The position numbers and the translations under genes are program-made. The notes beneath the pieces were generated by a model that did no database searches, was not told the DNA's origin, and saw nothing but the letters and a program-made list of their open reading frames with translations. Shown piece after piece: positions 37,558 through 47,302 of a stretch of 64,000 nt of DNA (its first letter is position 1; each line of letters starts with the position of its first letter). The stretch comes from JABDIP01 sp965227455. GTDB lineage: Bacteria; Pseudomonadota; Alphaproteobacteria; DSM-16000; Inquilinaceae. Location of the stretch: positions 1,674,001 through 1,738,000 of the forward strand of contig OZ245752.1 in the NCBI GenBank assembly GCA_965227455.1, read 5' to 3'.

Positions 37558-39102
37558 TCACAGCGCACCGGTCAGGGTCAGCATCGGCATGCGGTCGTTG
37601 ACGAATTTCGCCACCATGTTGCCGATGATTTCCAGGTTTTCCGCCTCGGTCTCCACCGGCTTGCCGTCCCGGTTCATGGATTCGCCGCGGGCGCGGATCG
37701 GCTCCCAGACATGCGGGCGGATCGCCTCCACATTGGGCTCGACGCCGTCGGCGATGGCGGCGTAGCACAGCCGGTCGATCATGTCGGCATCCAGCCCGGT
37801 ACCAAGCATCGGAATGGCGAACGCCTCCCGGGCCTTGGTGTCGATGGTGCGGGAACGATAGGCCAGGGCCCGGTTGAGCCGCTTGGCGGCGGCGTCGGAT
37901 TGGGCCCGGGCGACGGCCGGCAGAGCCTGGCCGGATCCGATCAGCATGCCCGCCACCTCGGCCGGCCGGGCGTCGCTGTGGTCGCGCAGCGCCTCCATGT
38001 CGATCAGCTCGCCCAGCGTCTTCGGGCCTTCGGCAAGGGCATCGAAGATCGGCTCGTAGACCTCCTTGTTGATGACCGCCTCGCCCTGGGGGACCTGCAC
38101 CGTCAGCTTGGTCATCGACCGCGGCAGGTGGAGCACAAGGGCCAAGTCGCGCAGCCGCAATTGCTGCTCATGGGCCGTCATGCGGCGCATCCCGCGCACG
38201 AAGACATCCCGCCGCAGCCGGCGCGGGGTGCAGAAATCCTTCACCACCTCTCGCAGGGCGCGGTCGTCCAACTGGCCGACGATGCTGCGCTGGTCCGGCT
38301 TCAGCAACAGGTCCTGGAAGTTCTCGATGATCTTGGTGGAGCCGACATAATCCAGCTTCGCATCGGCCAGGTCCCTGGCGACGTCGGAGAAGAACAGCGG
38401 CTGCCAGCCGGTATTGAGATATTCATGGGCCAGGTAGCGCCGGTCGCCGGTCGCCAGCGTCTCCAGCACCGTCTTCAGATACGGGTTCTCTTTCAGGAAG
38501 CCGGCATCCACCGAGGCCAGCTTCTCGGCGAAGCGGATCGCCGTCTCCACCCGTTGCTCGGCGCCGCCGGTGGCGCGCCCGGAGACTTCCAGGATCAGCC
38601 GCTGGACCCCGACGCCCAGGCTCCAGCCCGGCATGGCGTTGTAGCTGACATAGACCGCGCCACCAGGCTTCAGGAACCGCCGCAGGAAGCGGATGATATC
38701 GGCCCGGACGGTCGTTCCCACCCAGCTGTAGACGCCGTGCATGGTGATGTAGTCGAACAGCGGCAGCCCGGGATCGGCGGCCTCGACCAACTCGTCGAAC
38801 CCGCTTTCCAGGAAGGTCAGGTTCTCCAGTCCGGCCTGGTCGGCGAGCACACGGGCACGGGCGATGTGGGCGGGATTGAAATCGATACCGTAGAAATCCG
38901 CTTCCGGATGGGTCGCCGCCAGCACGGTAGTCGTCAGCCCGGCACCGCAGCCCAGCTCGCAATAGGCGAACCTGCCGTCGGTGGTCGGCGGCAGCACGCC
39001 GTTGATCAGGCAGGCGAAGTCGATCTGCGGTGGTGCGAGGTCGCCGTAGAACGATCCGATATATTCCACGTCGGACACGTAGCCCCCGGTCCAGTCACTC
39101 AT
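37558..39102 (-). CDS. SAM methyltransferase with regulatory domain, PKMT-like, within the T6SS locus
   Basis: This 514-residue protein has a class I methyltransferase domain (motif ELGCGAGLTTTVLA from residue 49, then FYGIDFNPAHI and the MHGVYSWV block) followed by a middle segment (about 210-300) resembling the methyltransferase regulatory domain of rickettsial protein-lysine methyltransferases, and a long helical C-terminal part. Rickettsial PKMTs methylate an outer-membrane protein. The target here is unknown and may be a T6SS component or effector. ATG 39102 follows GGAGGA. It lies 75 bp after tssG in the same direction. Confidence 0.75.
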   Translation of the reverse strand: MSDWTGGYVSDVEYIGSFYGDLAPPQIDFACLINGVLPPTTDGRFAYCELGCGAGLTTTVLAATHPEADFYGIDFNPAHIARARVLADQAGLENLTFLESGFDELVEAADPGLPLFDYITMHGVYSWVGTTVRADIIRFLRRFLKPGGAVYVSYNAMPGWSLGVGVQRLILEVSGRATGGAEQRVETAIRFAEKLASVDAGFLKENPYLKTVLETLATGDRRYLAHEYLNTGWQPLFFSDVARDLADAKLDYVGSTKIIENFQDLLLKPDQRSIVGQLDDRALREVVKDFCTPRRLRRDVFVRGMRRMTAHEQQLRLRDLALVLHLPRSMTKLTVQVPQGEAVINKEVYEPIFDALAEGPKTLGELIDMEALRDHSDARPAEVAGMLIGSGQALPAVARAQSDAAAKRLNRALAYRSRTIDTKAREAFAIPMLGTGLDADMIDRLCYAAIADGVEPNVEAIRPHVWEPIRARGESMNRDGKPVETEAENLEIIGNMVAKFVNDRMPMLTLTGAL

Positions 39103-39176
39103 CTGCAAATCCTCCGCGGTGCGAGTTAGCCGACTTTTCTCACGCCGCTCTCACACCCTGTCCACGTTGCCGACCG

Positions 39177-40274
39177 TCAGAACCGGTCCAATAGGTACAC
39201 CGCGTCGTCCACATCGTTCTTGTAGGGCGCGTGCTTCATCCAGGTGTTCCAGCCCAGCCGCGGCGCGCCCGCCCCCTCCGACACCAGCTGGCAGTCCGGA
39301 ACGTCGTCCTTTGCCAGGGTCAGCTGCACGTCGACGCTGAGGCCGGGGCCGACATAGAGCCGGGTCAACTCCGCCAGCTTCTTCAGCTCGTTGCCGGACG
39401 GCATGAAGCGCACGAACTGGTCATAGGTGAGCGGGCCGATGCGGATGCGGAAGCTGCCCTGGACGTCCCAGACCCGGTCGCCGACCACCGCATTGACGCC
39501 GAGCTGGCAGAAGCAGGAGTCTATGTTGTGCCGCCCCGGCATCGAGGTCTGCTCGTCCGACGCCAGGTTCATCCACCGGCCCTTGAACTGCTCGATCTCG
39601 ACCGGACGCTCGAAATAGTCCGACAGCATCGATTCCAGCCCGGCGGCCGACTTCGGACCGTGCGACAGATGGCCGGAATAGTGCACGAAGGCTTCGTCAC
39701 TGACCGTCAGCCGCTCGCGCAGATGTCCCGAGCCGAGCCCGATCAGGTCGTACAGCGCCGAGCTGATCGCATCCTTGCCGCCGGCACCGCCGCGCTCATA
39801 GGAGGGCGGCAGCCGGTACTTCTCCCAGGCCCGATAGAACAGCGAGATGGTGCGGTGGTTGAACAGGTCCAGGAAGTCGCGCAGCGAGACGCTCTTGGCC
39901 CGCACCGAGCGGATCAGCATCTGGGTGAATTGCTGCGGCAGCACGCCGCTGGGGCCGGTCAGGCCCATGAAACCCACCGACATGCGCGGAGGGCCGGGCG
40001 GCCGCTTGGACTCCGGCTCGGACACCGATTCCCGGAAGCTGCCGATCTCCGATGTCGGGAAGGCGAGCGACTGCACGGCGGTGAACCGCACCGCCTCGCG
40101 TTTGGGATCGGAATCCTCTCCGACCGCGCGCAGGGCCTCGAAGCGCGGGTCGCGGCCCTGGCGCCGGCCCTGCTGCTCCAGGACGCGGACCGCCTGGAAG
40201 AATTCGAAGCGCTGCGGCTGCTTGCCGAGCGTCTCGATCAGATTATGTGGCGATCGCCCGCCCTTGGCGGCCAT
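39177..40274 (-). CDS. tssG: TssG T6SS baseplate protein
   Basis: This 365-residue protein has the TssG pattern, from PHNLIETLGKQPQRFEFFQAVRVLE through VRFTAVQSLAFPTSEI, GVLPQQFTQML and HRTISLFYRAWEKYR to a C-terminal FVRFMP block. With TssF and TssE it forms the baseplate wedge. ATG 40274 lies inside the last 37 bp of tssF, so translation is coupled. The start is set by MAAKGGRSPHN, just before the conserved N-terminus. Confidence 0.94.
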   Translation of the reverse strand: MAAKGGRSPHNLIETLGKQPQRFEFFQAVRVLEQQGRRQGRDPRFEALRAVGEDSDPKREAVRFTAVQSLAFPTSEIGSFRESVSEPESKRPPGPPRMSVGFMGLTGPSGVLPQQFTQMLIRSVRAKSVSLRDFLDLFNHRTISLFYRAWEKYRLPPSYERGGAGGKDAISSALYDLIGLGSGHLRERLTVSDEAFVHYSGHLSHGPKSAAGLESMLSDYFERPVEIEQFKGRWMNLASDEQTSMPGRHNIDSCFCQLGVNAVVGDRVWDVQGSFRIRIGPLTYDQFVRFMPSGNELKKLAELTRLYVGPGLSVDVQLTLAKDDVPDCQLVSEGAGAPRLGWNTWMKHAPYKNDVDDAVYLLDRF

Positions 40275-42058
40275 TTCCGCAATACCCCCGGGCGGCCCTG
40301 AACCGTCGCAGTCAGCCGCGTGTACGAGTTGATGGAACAATACAGCGCCAGGAAGCGCTCCAGCACCGATGCCAGCAGGAACAGGCCGCTGCCGGAAAAG
40401 CGCTGCGCGTCGAATTCGACGGACACGTCGACACCGCGGCAGAAGGCGCCCATATCCCGCGCCGGCGCCCGCGCCACGCCCAGCTTGCTGCGGACGCTGA
40501 GGATGCTGTCGATGGTCGCCCGTGTCTCGGCGGAATCGCGGAAGTCGTAGAGCTTCAGGATGTCCCGCAGCGCCTCGACGCCCTCTTCGCCATCGGTCAG
40601 CGACAGGTGGTTGAGCGACAAATGGGAGATCAGCCGCCAGCGCCCGCGATCGCCCAAGGGCGGCCGCAGGGTCGATGTCGGCGGCGTCACGCAGCTCAGG
40701 CTGGCGACCGGCGAAGCGCCCTCCACCAGCTGCAGCTGGGGATGGCCGCCGCCATAGGGCAGCTTGGACGGCAGGTCGCGGTTCAGGCAGGTGGTGCCGA
40801 CGGTGACGACCCATTCCGACGTCGCGGCGGGATTGAAATCGAGGTCGACCAGCGACACGAACACCTCGGTGCCGGGATCGCGGCGTCCCGCCGGCCGCCG
40901 GGCGGAATGCCAGAAAGTCTGCGGTCCCTCCGCGCCGTTGGTGTGCTTGACCGAGTAGAACGGCACATAGGCCACCTCCTCGCCGTCCGGCGATGTGGCG
41001 ACCACCGAGTCGATCGAATAGACCTCGGTCGCGGCCGGCCGCCGGGCATCGGGCACGACCCGGTATTCGGAGATCGCGTGGCTCAGCTGGATCGGCTCGG
41101 CCTGCTGGCTGAACAGGTTGACCATGGGCGTGCAGCCCAGTGCAAAGGTCTCGTCGGAGACGCTGCGCTCCAGATCGGTCGAGGCACGGTTGATGTAGAG
41201 GAAGACCTCCAGCTTGTTTCCGGTCTCCAGCAGGGTCTTCGCGTCCAGCCCGGTGATGTCGAAGAACAGGAACTTCTCCGGGAAGGTGAAGTATTCCGTC
41301 AGCAGCCGGTACCCTACAAAGGATCGCGCCGGATAGCTCAGCATGCCCTCGTCGCGGTCGAAGCCGACCGGCTTGATGCATTCCGGTCCCAGGATCACCG
41401 GCTCTGGATCGGAGGCGGACTCCGCCAGGGCGACCGACACCGTGTTGTTCATGATCAGCTCGTAGAGCGGATAGACCTGCTGCGGCTGTCCGCGCAGGAA
41501 GACCCGGAGCCGATCCGGCCCGAGCTCGGTGAACGTCATCTCCGAGTTCAGGCAGGTCAGGGTCAGCCGCAGCGACGCCACCGCGCCGCCGGCCCGAGGA
41601 TTGGCGGGCGCCACCAGCGGCCGTCCGGTCAGCGCCGCCGCCTCGATCTGGATCGGCCAGAGCTCGACCGGATAGCAGGTCCGGAAAACGCAGGGCTCGC
41701 CGGCGACCGTTTCCGTCTCGATCTCGGTACCCTTGGGCACCTTGTACGAGGTGGTCAGGTCCGGATCGCAGCCGAACCGCACGATCGACATGGAGGGGAT
41801 CGGCGCCAGGTAGTGCGGATACAGGACGCTGAGCAGCGCGTCCGTCAGCTCCGGGAAATCGTCGTCCAGCTTGTGCCGGACACGGGCATTGAGGAAGGCG
41901 AAGCCCTCGATCAGCCGGGCGACATAGGGATCCTCGACCGCATCGGCGCTGAGCCGCAGACGGCCGGCGATCTTCGGATGCGCCTCGGCAAACTCGGCCG
42001 CCAGCCGCCGGATATAGGTCAGCTCGCGGTTATAGTAGGGAAGAAGCTCGTCAACCAT
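40238..42058 (-). CDS. tssF: TssF T6SS baseplate protein
   Basis: This 606-residue protein opens with the family signature LLPYYNRELTYIRRLAAEFAEAHPKIAGRL and closes with FLALYCSINSYTRLT. It is the largest wedge protein and binds TssG. The 5' end overlaps tssE by 8 bp and the 3' end overlaps tssG by 37 bp, which places it inside a translationally coupled tssE-F-G block. Confidence 0.96.
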   Translation of the reverse strand: MVDELLPYYNRELTYIRRLAAEFAEAHPKIAGRLRLSADAVEDPYVARLIEGFAFLNARVRHKLDDDFPELTDALLSVLYPHYLAPIPSMSIVRFGCDPDLTTSYKVPKGTEIETETVAGEPCVFRTCYPVELWPIQIEAAALTGRPLVAPANPRAGGAVASLRLTLTCLNSEMTFTELGPDRLRVFLRGQPQQVYPLYELIMNNTVSVALAESASDPEPVILGPECIKPVGFDRDEGMLSYPARSFVGYRLLTEYFTFPEKFLFFDITGLDAKTLLETGNKLEVFLYINRASTDLERSVSDETFALGCTPMVNLFSQQAEPIQLSHAISEYRVVPDARRPAATEVYSIDSVVATSPDGEEVAYVPFYSVKHTNGAEGPQTFWHSARRPAGRRDPGTEVFVSLVDLDFNPAATSEWVVTVGTTCLNRDLPSKLPYGGGHPQLQLVEGASPVASLSCVTPPTSTLRPPLGDRGRWRLISHLSLNHLSLTDGEEGVEALRDILKLYDFRDSAETRATIDSILSVRSKLGVARAPARDMGAFCRGVDVSVEFDAQRFSGSGLFLLASVLERFLALYCSINSYTRLTATVQGRPGVLRKWPPRAGDRHII

Positions 42059-42548
42059 GGGCCGAGCTCTTCACCAGCACCGTCTGGGTCGACGGTTCCA
42101 TGGTCGAATCGAACACCACCGGCTCCGGCGCCGGATCGGCATACATCAGCGCCTCTATGCGGAACCGGATGGTCCGGTCGAGCTTGTCGGCATTGTCCAG
42201 CAGCACCACTTCGATGGTCTGGAATCGCGGCTCGCAGCGCCGGATCACCTCTTCGATCAGGGTGCGGAACTCCTCCCGCGCCCGGTCGGACGCCATGTTG
42301 GCGCTGGTGAATTCCGGGATGCCGTAATTGACCAGCGACGCCTTGAGCTCCTTGTGGTCCGGATCCCAGCTCTTGCAGCGCTGCCGGGTGTTCAACAGGA
42401 TCTCCAGGTCGCGCCGCACCGCCGCGCGCAGCTCGGCCAGGGACTGGCCGCGCGATTTCGGCGGATCGACGGTGCGGTCGGGCTGATCGTCAAGCAGACG
42501 ATCCAGCACCGACGGCTGCAGCGGCTGGTCCAGGTCTACGCGGGCCAT
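42051..42548 (-). CDS. tssE: TssE (gp25-like) T6SS baseplate protein
   Basis: This 165-residue protein has the gp25-like domain: LRAAVRRDLEILLNTRQRC, LVNYGIPEF and a C-terminal RFRIEALMYADPAPEPVVFDS. The EPR-type sheath-initiating motif appears as RCEPRFQ. ATG 42548 is preferred because an upstream extension would be low-complexity and unlike the family. It starts 58 bp after the tagJ stop and overlaps tssF by 8 bp. Confidence 0.93.
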   Translation of the reverse strand: MARVDLDQPLQPSVLDRLLDDQPDRTVDPPKSRGQSLAELRAAVRRDLEILLNTRQRCKSWDPDHKELKASLVNYGIPEFTSANMASDRAREEFRTLIEEVIRRCEPRFQTIEVVLLDNADKLDRTIRFRIEALMYADPAPEPVVFDSTMEPSTQTVLVKSSAHG

Positions 42549-42606
42549 GGCAAGGGAATCCGGCTGATCGCTATACGGCGAATGGCGAAGGGGCGGACAG
42601 CCCCGG

Positions 42607-43404
42607 TCAGCCGCCGAACTCCAGCGACTGGATCTCCAGGATCGGCATGGCCTCGTCGCCGACCAGGAAGGTGCGCTGTCCGACGCCGCGCACCGGCTCG
42701 CCCTCGCCGCCGATGAAATCGGTGACCCGGCCGAGCTGGGTGCGCTCATCCACATCCACGCCCGGGGTCACATAGATCGCCGGCAGGTAGACCTCGCCGT
42801 CCGGCCCCTCGTTCACATCCATCGACGCGCGGCGCCAGATCAGGTCGCGCGGCCGCTCCGGGCGATGCATCTCCACCGTCGCGACCCGTTCGGTCGGGAT
42901 CCAGTAGTACTTGCCGGTGCTGGTCAGAACCTCGAAGAAGCCGGCGGTCAGATCGTCCAGGTCGCGGATATCGTCGAAGGCCTCGCCATTGCAGGTGCCG
43001 GACACCTTCGGGCGCTGCTCCTCGGCATCGGCCAGCAGCTTGGCGCCGGTCGCGACATCGCCCTCGCGGATCGCCACCGAGGCCTCGAGATGCAGCTTCA
43101 AATGGTCCGGAGGATCGCCGAGGAATTCCGGCACCCGGCCTTCGCCGAAGAATTCCCGCCGTGCCATCTCGGCCCGGATCTGCTGTCGGAACAGCGACAG
43201 GCCCAGGGCCGCAGCCGGGTCCTGGGTGCCCATCAGGTCGAGCATCTTGTCGGCCCGTTCCAGGCTGCCTTCGAAACACAGCAGCTCGGTCAGGAACCCG
43301 CGGCGATCCAGGTCGCCGGGCTTCGCCCGCACCTCCGCATTCATGGCCTGGATGGCGTCCTGAAGTTTCCCCGCCTCGAAATGTCCCCGTGCCGACTCGC
43401 TCAT
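42607..43404 (-). CDS. tagJ: TagJ (ImpE) T6SS accessory protein
   Basis: This 265-residue protein has an N-terminal helical TPR-like part (DAIQAMNAEVRAKPGDLDRRGFLTELLCFEG) and a C-terminal beta domain typical of ImpE/TagJ (YYWIPTERVATVEMHRPERPRDLIWRRA). TagJ binds the N-terminus of TssB and may influence sheath recycling by ClpV. It lies between the second tssC gene and tssE, which is the usual imp order. Confidence 0.9.
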   Translation of the reverse strand: MSESARGHFEAGKLQDAIQAMNAEVRAKPGDLDRRGFLTELLCFEGSLERADKMLDLMGTQDPAAALGLSLFRQQIRAEMARREFFGEGRVPEFLGDPPDHLKLHLEASVAIREGDVATGAKLLADAEEQRPKVSGTCNGEAFDDIRDLDDLTAGFFEVLTSTGKYYWIPTERVATVEMHRPERPRDLIWRRASMDVNEGPDGEVYLPAIYVTPGVDVDERTQLGRVTDFIGGEGEPVRGVGQRTFLVGDEAMPILEIQSLEFGG

Positions 43405-43422
43405 CGCCTTCCTCCTGGCTCC

Positions 43423-45036
43423 TTATCCGCCTTCTTGTGCAGCCACTTCCGTGACCAGCTTGAAGCTCGATATCACCTGGTCCAACTGGAAGTGCGGCCT
43501 GAGGTGGATCGTGCAGTTGAATATGCCCGGATTGCCCGGGTTCTCCCTCACCTCGACATCGGCTTCGCGCAGCGGGTATTTCGCCTTCTGCTCGTTGCTC
43601 GCGTCGTCGTCGGCGTTGGTGTATTCCATCAGCCAGCTGCGCAGATAGCTCTGGCATTCTTCCGGTGTCGCGTAGGAACCCACCCGGTCGCGGCCGATCA
43701 CCTTGACGTAGTGGGCGAAGCGCCCGACGCAGAACATGTATTGCAGCATGGCCGACATACGGGCGTTCACATCCGCCGCCATGGCGTTGTAGCGCTTGGG
43801 CCGCTGGGCCGACTGATTGCTGTAGAAGACCGAGTATTCGGTGTCCTTGCTCTTCGACAGCGGGATCAGGCCGAGATCGCTCAGCTCCTTCTCCTGACGC
43901 TCCGAGATCGAAACGTCGGTGGAGTACTTGATCGCGATGCCGTCCTTGTCGGTGCCGAAGCTCTGCACCGGCAGGCCGACGACCAGCCCGCCGCTGATCT
44001 CGTCGCGGCGCACGCCGCGGATATCGGCGAACCAGCCGTAATTGTCATAGGCGCGGATCAGGACGCTGGCGAAGGCGAAGACGGCGGTGCCCCAGAGATA
44101 ATCCTCGCCGGTCGGGTCGGAGGCATCTTCCCAGTAGCGGAACCCGTCGACCCGGGATCCGTCATCCTCATAGGGCAGCCGCATCAGCACATGCGGCGCC
44201 ACCAGGCCGACGAACCGGGAATCCTCGGTGTCCTGGAACGAGCGCCAGCGGGCGTATTCCGGCTGGCTGAACTGGTCGCTGAAATCGATCGGGACGCCCA
44301 TGTCCCGGAACCGGTCGATGCTGAGCATGACCGGCGAACAGGCGGCCACGAACGGGGCGAAGGCCGCCGCGGCGATCTGCGACATGCCCTTCAGCGCTGC
44401 GACATCGTCCGTCGGATGGCCGGGTCCGCGCTTGTGCCAGACCTCGTAATCGCCGATCAGCACGCCATAGGGCTCGCCGCCCGGCATGCCGAATTCCTGG
44501 TTGTATATGAGGTTGAACAGATGGCTCTGGTCGAACTCGATGGCCCGGTCCAGATCGCGGCACAGCTCGGCCCAGCTTATGTTCAGCGTCTTGATCTTGA
44601 CGCCTTCCATGCCGTCGCTCTGATTGACCAGGAAGGCGACGCCGCGCCACGCCGATTCCAGCTGCTGCAGGCGCTTGTGGTGCAGGCAGGCATCCAGCTG
44701 CCGGCGCATCAGCCCGTCGATCCAGGCGATCTCACGATCGATCGCCCGCAGCAGGCGGCCCCGATCATGGGGGCGATCGAGCGCGGGATGCTCCCCGAAC
44801 CACTGCCTCAGCGCGTGGCCGGTTTCCGATTCCGTCAGGAACTCGCCCAGATGGGCCCAACCCACGCCGTAGCGATCGCGGACCCCTTCCTGGACGATGT
44901 CGACGATGCGGTCGCGCAAAGGAGCGACCGCCGCCCGAAGCACGGGCGGCGGGTCGTCCTGTGGGGCGGGAGCAGTGTCGGGCTCGTCCCGCAAATCGAC
45001 CGCGCCGCCCTCCGCTTCGTCGGGCACAATGTCCAT
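43423..45036 (-). CDS. tssC2: second TssC-family sheath protein (ImpD-like)
   Basis: This 537-residue protein shares the TssC core with the neighbouring 498-residue TssC (LESAWRGVAFLV, FGMPGGEPYGVLIGDYE, EYARWRSFQDTEDSRFVGL). It has a distinct acidic Pro-rich N-terminal extension (about 1-35), different surface loops and no adjacent TssB partner. Imp-type clusters of Rhizobium and Agrobacterium carry the same tandem pair (impC/impD; TssC41/TssC40), in which the second copy is less important for secretion. It starts 7 bp after tssC. Confidence 0.9.
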   Translation of the reverse strand: MDIVPDEAEGGAVDLRDEPDTAPAPQDDPPPVLRAAVAPLRDRIVDIVQEGVRDRYGVGWAHLGEFLTESETGHALRQWFGEHPALDRPHDRGRLLRAIDREIAWIDGLMRRQLDACLHHKRLQQLESAWRGVAFLVNQSDGMEGVKIKTLNISWAELCRDLDRAIEFDQSHLFNLIYNQEFGMPGGEPYGVLIGDYEVWHKRGPGHPTDDVAALKGMSQIAAAAFAPFVAACSPVMLSIDRFRDMGVPIDFSDQFSQPEYARWRSFQDTEDSRFVGLVAPHVLMRLPYEDDGSRVDGFRYWEDASDPTGEDYLWGTAVFAFASVLIRAYDNYGWFADIRGVRRDEISGGLVVGLPVQSFGTDKDGIAIKYSTDVSISERQEKELSDLGLIPLSKSKDTEYSVFYSNQSAQRPKRYNAMAADVNARMSAMLQYMFCVGRFAHYVKVIGRDRVGSYATPEECQSYLRSWLMEYTNADDDASNEQKAKYPLREADVEVRENPGNPGIFNCTIHLRPHFQLDQVISSFKLVTEVAAQEGG

Positions 45037-45043
45037 CCGGTGG

Positions 45044-46540
45044 TCAGCCCATCTGCGGGATCCGGGCCACCATCCGCATCGACGTGGTCAGCTCTTCCAT
45101 CTGCAGCCACGGCCGCATCCAGGCCACCGCATTGTAGGACCCCGGAGCCCCCGGAATTTCCTTCACGGTCACCTTGGCCTCGGCCAGCGGATACCTGGCC
45201 TTCATTTCCTGGCCGGCGCCGGAATCCGCGTTGACGTAGTTCTGGATCCAGCGGTTCAGCCACTCCTCGCAATCGGACGCTTCCATGAACGAGCCGATCT
45301 TGTCGCGCGCCATCACCTTCAGGTAATGGGCGAAACGGGAGGTCGCCATGATGTACGGCAGGCGCGCCGAGATGGCGGCGTTGGCCGTCGCCTCGGGGCG
45401 GTCGTACTTCTTCGCCTTCTGCGCGGTCTGGGCCCCGAAGAACACCGCATAGTCGGTATTCTTGTAGTGGCACAGCGGCAGGAAGCCGAGCTTGCTGAGC
45501 TCCGCCTCGCGCCGGTCCGTGATGCCGATCTCGGTCGGGCATTTCTGGTCCGGATCGCCGTCATCGCTGGTGAAGACGTGGCTCGGCAGGTTTTCGACCT
45601 TGCCGCCGCCTTCCGCGCCGCGGATCGCGGTGCACCAGCCATATTGCGCGAACGCGTCGGTCAGCTTCGCACCCATGACATAGGCCGAATTCATCCAGCA
45701 ATACTCGTCATGGTCCATGCTCTTCTCGGCACCGCCTTCATCCTTCGGCGCTTCCTCGAAGGCGAATTCCTCGATCGGCGACGTCGCCTCGCCATAGGGC
45801 AGACGCGCCAGCGCCCGCGGCATGGTCATGGTGACGAAGCGGCTGTCCTCGCTCTCGCGGAAGCTGCGCCACTTGGCGTATTCGATGGAGTCGAAGATCT
45901 TCTCCAGATCGCGCGGCTTGGAGAGTTCCGTGTAGGACTCGAAGCCGAACATGCCCGGTGCAGACGCGGTGATGAACGGCGCGAAGGCGGCCGCCGCCAC
46001 GTTGGACATGTTGCTCAACAGCTCCACGTCCTCCGGGTGGTTGGAGAATTCGTAATCGCCGATCAGCGCGCCATAGGGCTCGCCGCCCGGGGTGCCGAAT
46101 TCGTTCTCGTAGATCTTCTTGAAGACCTGGCTCTGATCGAACTCGACCGCCTTGCTGAGGTCCTTGTAGAGGTCCTTCTTCTTGACGTTGAGGCAGCGGA
46201 TCTTGAGGCCCGCGCCGGTCTCCGAGTTCATCACCAGGTGATGCAGGCCACGCCAGGTACCCTCCATCTTCTGGAAGCTCTCGTGATGCATCACGGCGTT
46301 GAGCTGCTTCGACATCTGCGCGTCGATCGCCGCGATCGCCTTGTTGAAGGTGACCGTCAGGTTCTTGGAATAGGTGACGGTGCCCTTCAGCGCCTCTTCC
46401 GACAGGGTCTTCAGCAGTTCCTGAGCCCGGTCGGGCTCGGTCTGCCGAGTGGCCCCGATCGCCTGGTCGAGCAAGCTGACCTCGGCGGCGCCCTCTGCCG
46501 TCTCTGTTGCGGCCTGGGCCTGTTCTTCGGTCGAGCTCAT
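45044..46540 (-). CDS. tssC: TssC contractile sheath large subunit
   Basis: This 498-residue protein is the main sheath subunit and pairs with TssB. Family blocks include KMEGTWRGLHHLVMNSETG, FGTPGGEPYGALIGDYEF and SRFAHYLKVMARDKIGSF. It starts 2 bp after the tssB stop, and the two are almost certainly made in stoichiometric amounts from one message. Confidence 0.96.
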   Translation of the reverse strand: MSSTEEQAQAATETAEGAAEVSLLDQAIGATRQTEPDRAQELLKTLSEEALKGTVTYSKNLTVTFNKAIAAIDAQMSKQLNAVMHHESFQKMEGTWRGLHHLVMNSETGAGLKIRCLNVKKKDLYKDLSKAVEFDQSQVFKKIYENEFGTPGGEPYGALIGDYEFSNHPEDVELLSNMSNVAAAAFAPFITASAPGMFGFESYTELSKPRDLEKIFDSIEYAKWRSFRESEDSRFVTMTMPRALARLPYGEATSPIEEFAFEEAPKDEGGAEKSMDHDEYCWMNSAYVMGAKLTDAFAQYGWCTAIRGAEGGGKVENLPSHVFTSDDGDPDQKCPTEIGITDRREAELSKLGFLPLCHYKNTDYAVFFGAQTAQKAKKYDRPEATANAAISARLPYIMATSRFAHYLKVMARDKIGSFMEASDCEEWLNRWIQNYVNADSGAGQEMKARYPLAEAKVTVKEIPGAPGSYNAVAWMRPWLQMEELTTSMRMVARIPQMG

Positions 46541-46542
46541 GC

Positions 46543-47070
46543 TTACTTCTCCTCTCCGCCCTCGTCACCGGCCGGCGCTTCAACGCCCAGCTGGCTCGAG
46601 AGTTCGCCAAGTTGGTCCTGATTCTGCAGCACGTTCTCCAGCAGGTTCTCCAGGTCTTCCGACCGGTCGACCTTGCTCATCAGATCACGCAGCTTGTCGC
46701 GGGTTTCCTGCAGCTTGCGCAGCGGCTCGACCTGCTCAACGACCTTGCCCGGGTCGAAATCGTCCATCGAGCTGAACTTCAGGTCGACCTGCATCTCGCT
46801 GCCGTCGCCGGCCAGCGTGTTCTCGACCTTCATGCTGGCGCCCGGAGTCATGCGCGCCATCACGTCGTTGAAGTTGTCCCGATCAATCTGAATGAATTTG
46901 CGATCCTTCATGGGCGCCAGCGGGCTGGTCGGATCGCCTGAAAAGTCGCCAAGAACGCCGACGACGAAGGGCAGTTCCTTGACGACTGCGGCCCCTTCGG
47001 TTTCCACCTCGTACGTGATGTGGACGCGCGGCTTCCGAACGCGCTTCAACTTATCATGTATGCTTGCCAT
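46543..47070 (-). CDS. tssB: TssB contractile sheath small subunit
   Basis: This 175-residue protein begins MASIHDKLKRVRKPRVHITYEV and carries the TssB blocks LPFVVGVLGDFSG and DRDNFNDVMARM, ending in an acidic tail. It forms the sheath with TssC. ATG 47070 is chosen because the conserved N-terminus begins there. The 232 bp between it and the tssA stop hold no gene and include an AT-rich patch near 47205-47250, so tssB may have its own promoter. Confidence 0.95.
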   Translation of the reverse strand: MASIHDKLKRVRKPRVHITYEVETEGAAVVKELPFVVGVLGDFSGDPTSPLAPMKDRKFIQIDRDNFNDVMARMTPGASMKVENTLAGDGSEMQVDLKFSSMDDFDPGKVVEQVEPLRKLQETRDKLRDLMSKVDRSEDLENLLENVLQNQDQLGELSSQLGVEAPAGDEGGEEK

Positions 47071-47302
47071 GGCCCGATGGCCTCCCTTCTTTACCTTCGC
47101 GGTACGATCGCCGAAACGCACCGCCCCGGCGGACGAAAACAACCGATCATGCGCAACCGGACGAAGTACGGCAACCGCCCCTCATCGCCTCGATGCAACT
47201 TGCCTTGCATTTTATAGAAATTTTTTTGTCGCGTGAACCAAAATTACTGACATTTCGTCAATCTGTGCGAATTAGCCGCTCCCCATCGGAGTTATTCGCC
47301 GG

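Noticed and set aside
39177..41381. 734-codon minus-strand frame as a long TssG
   Set aside because: The first 369 codons are the shadow of tssF. The TssG signature begins at ATG 40274.
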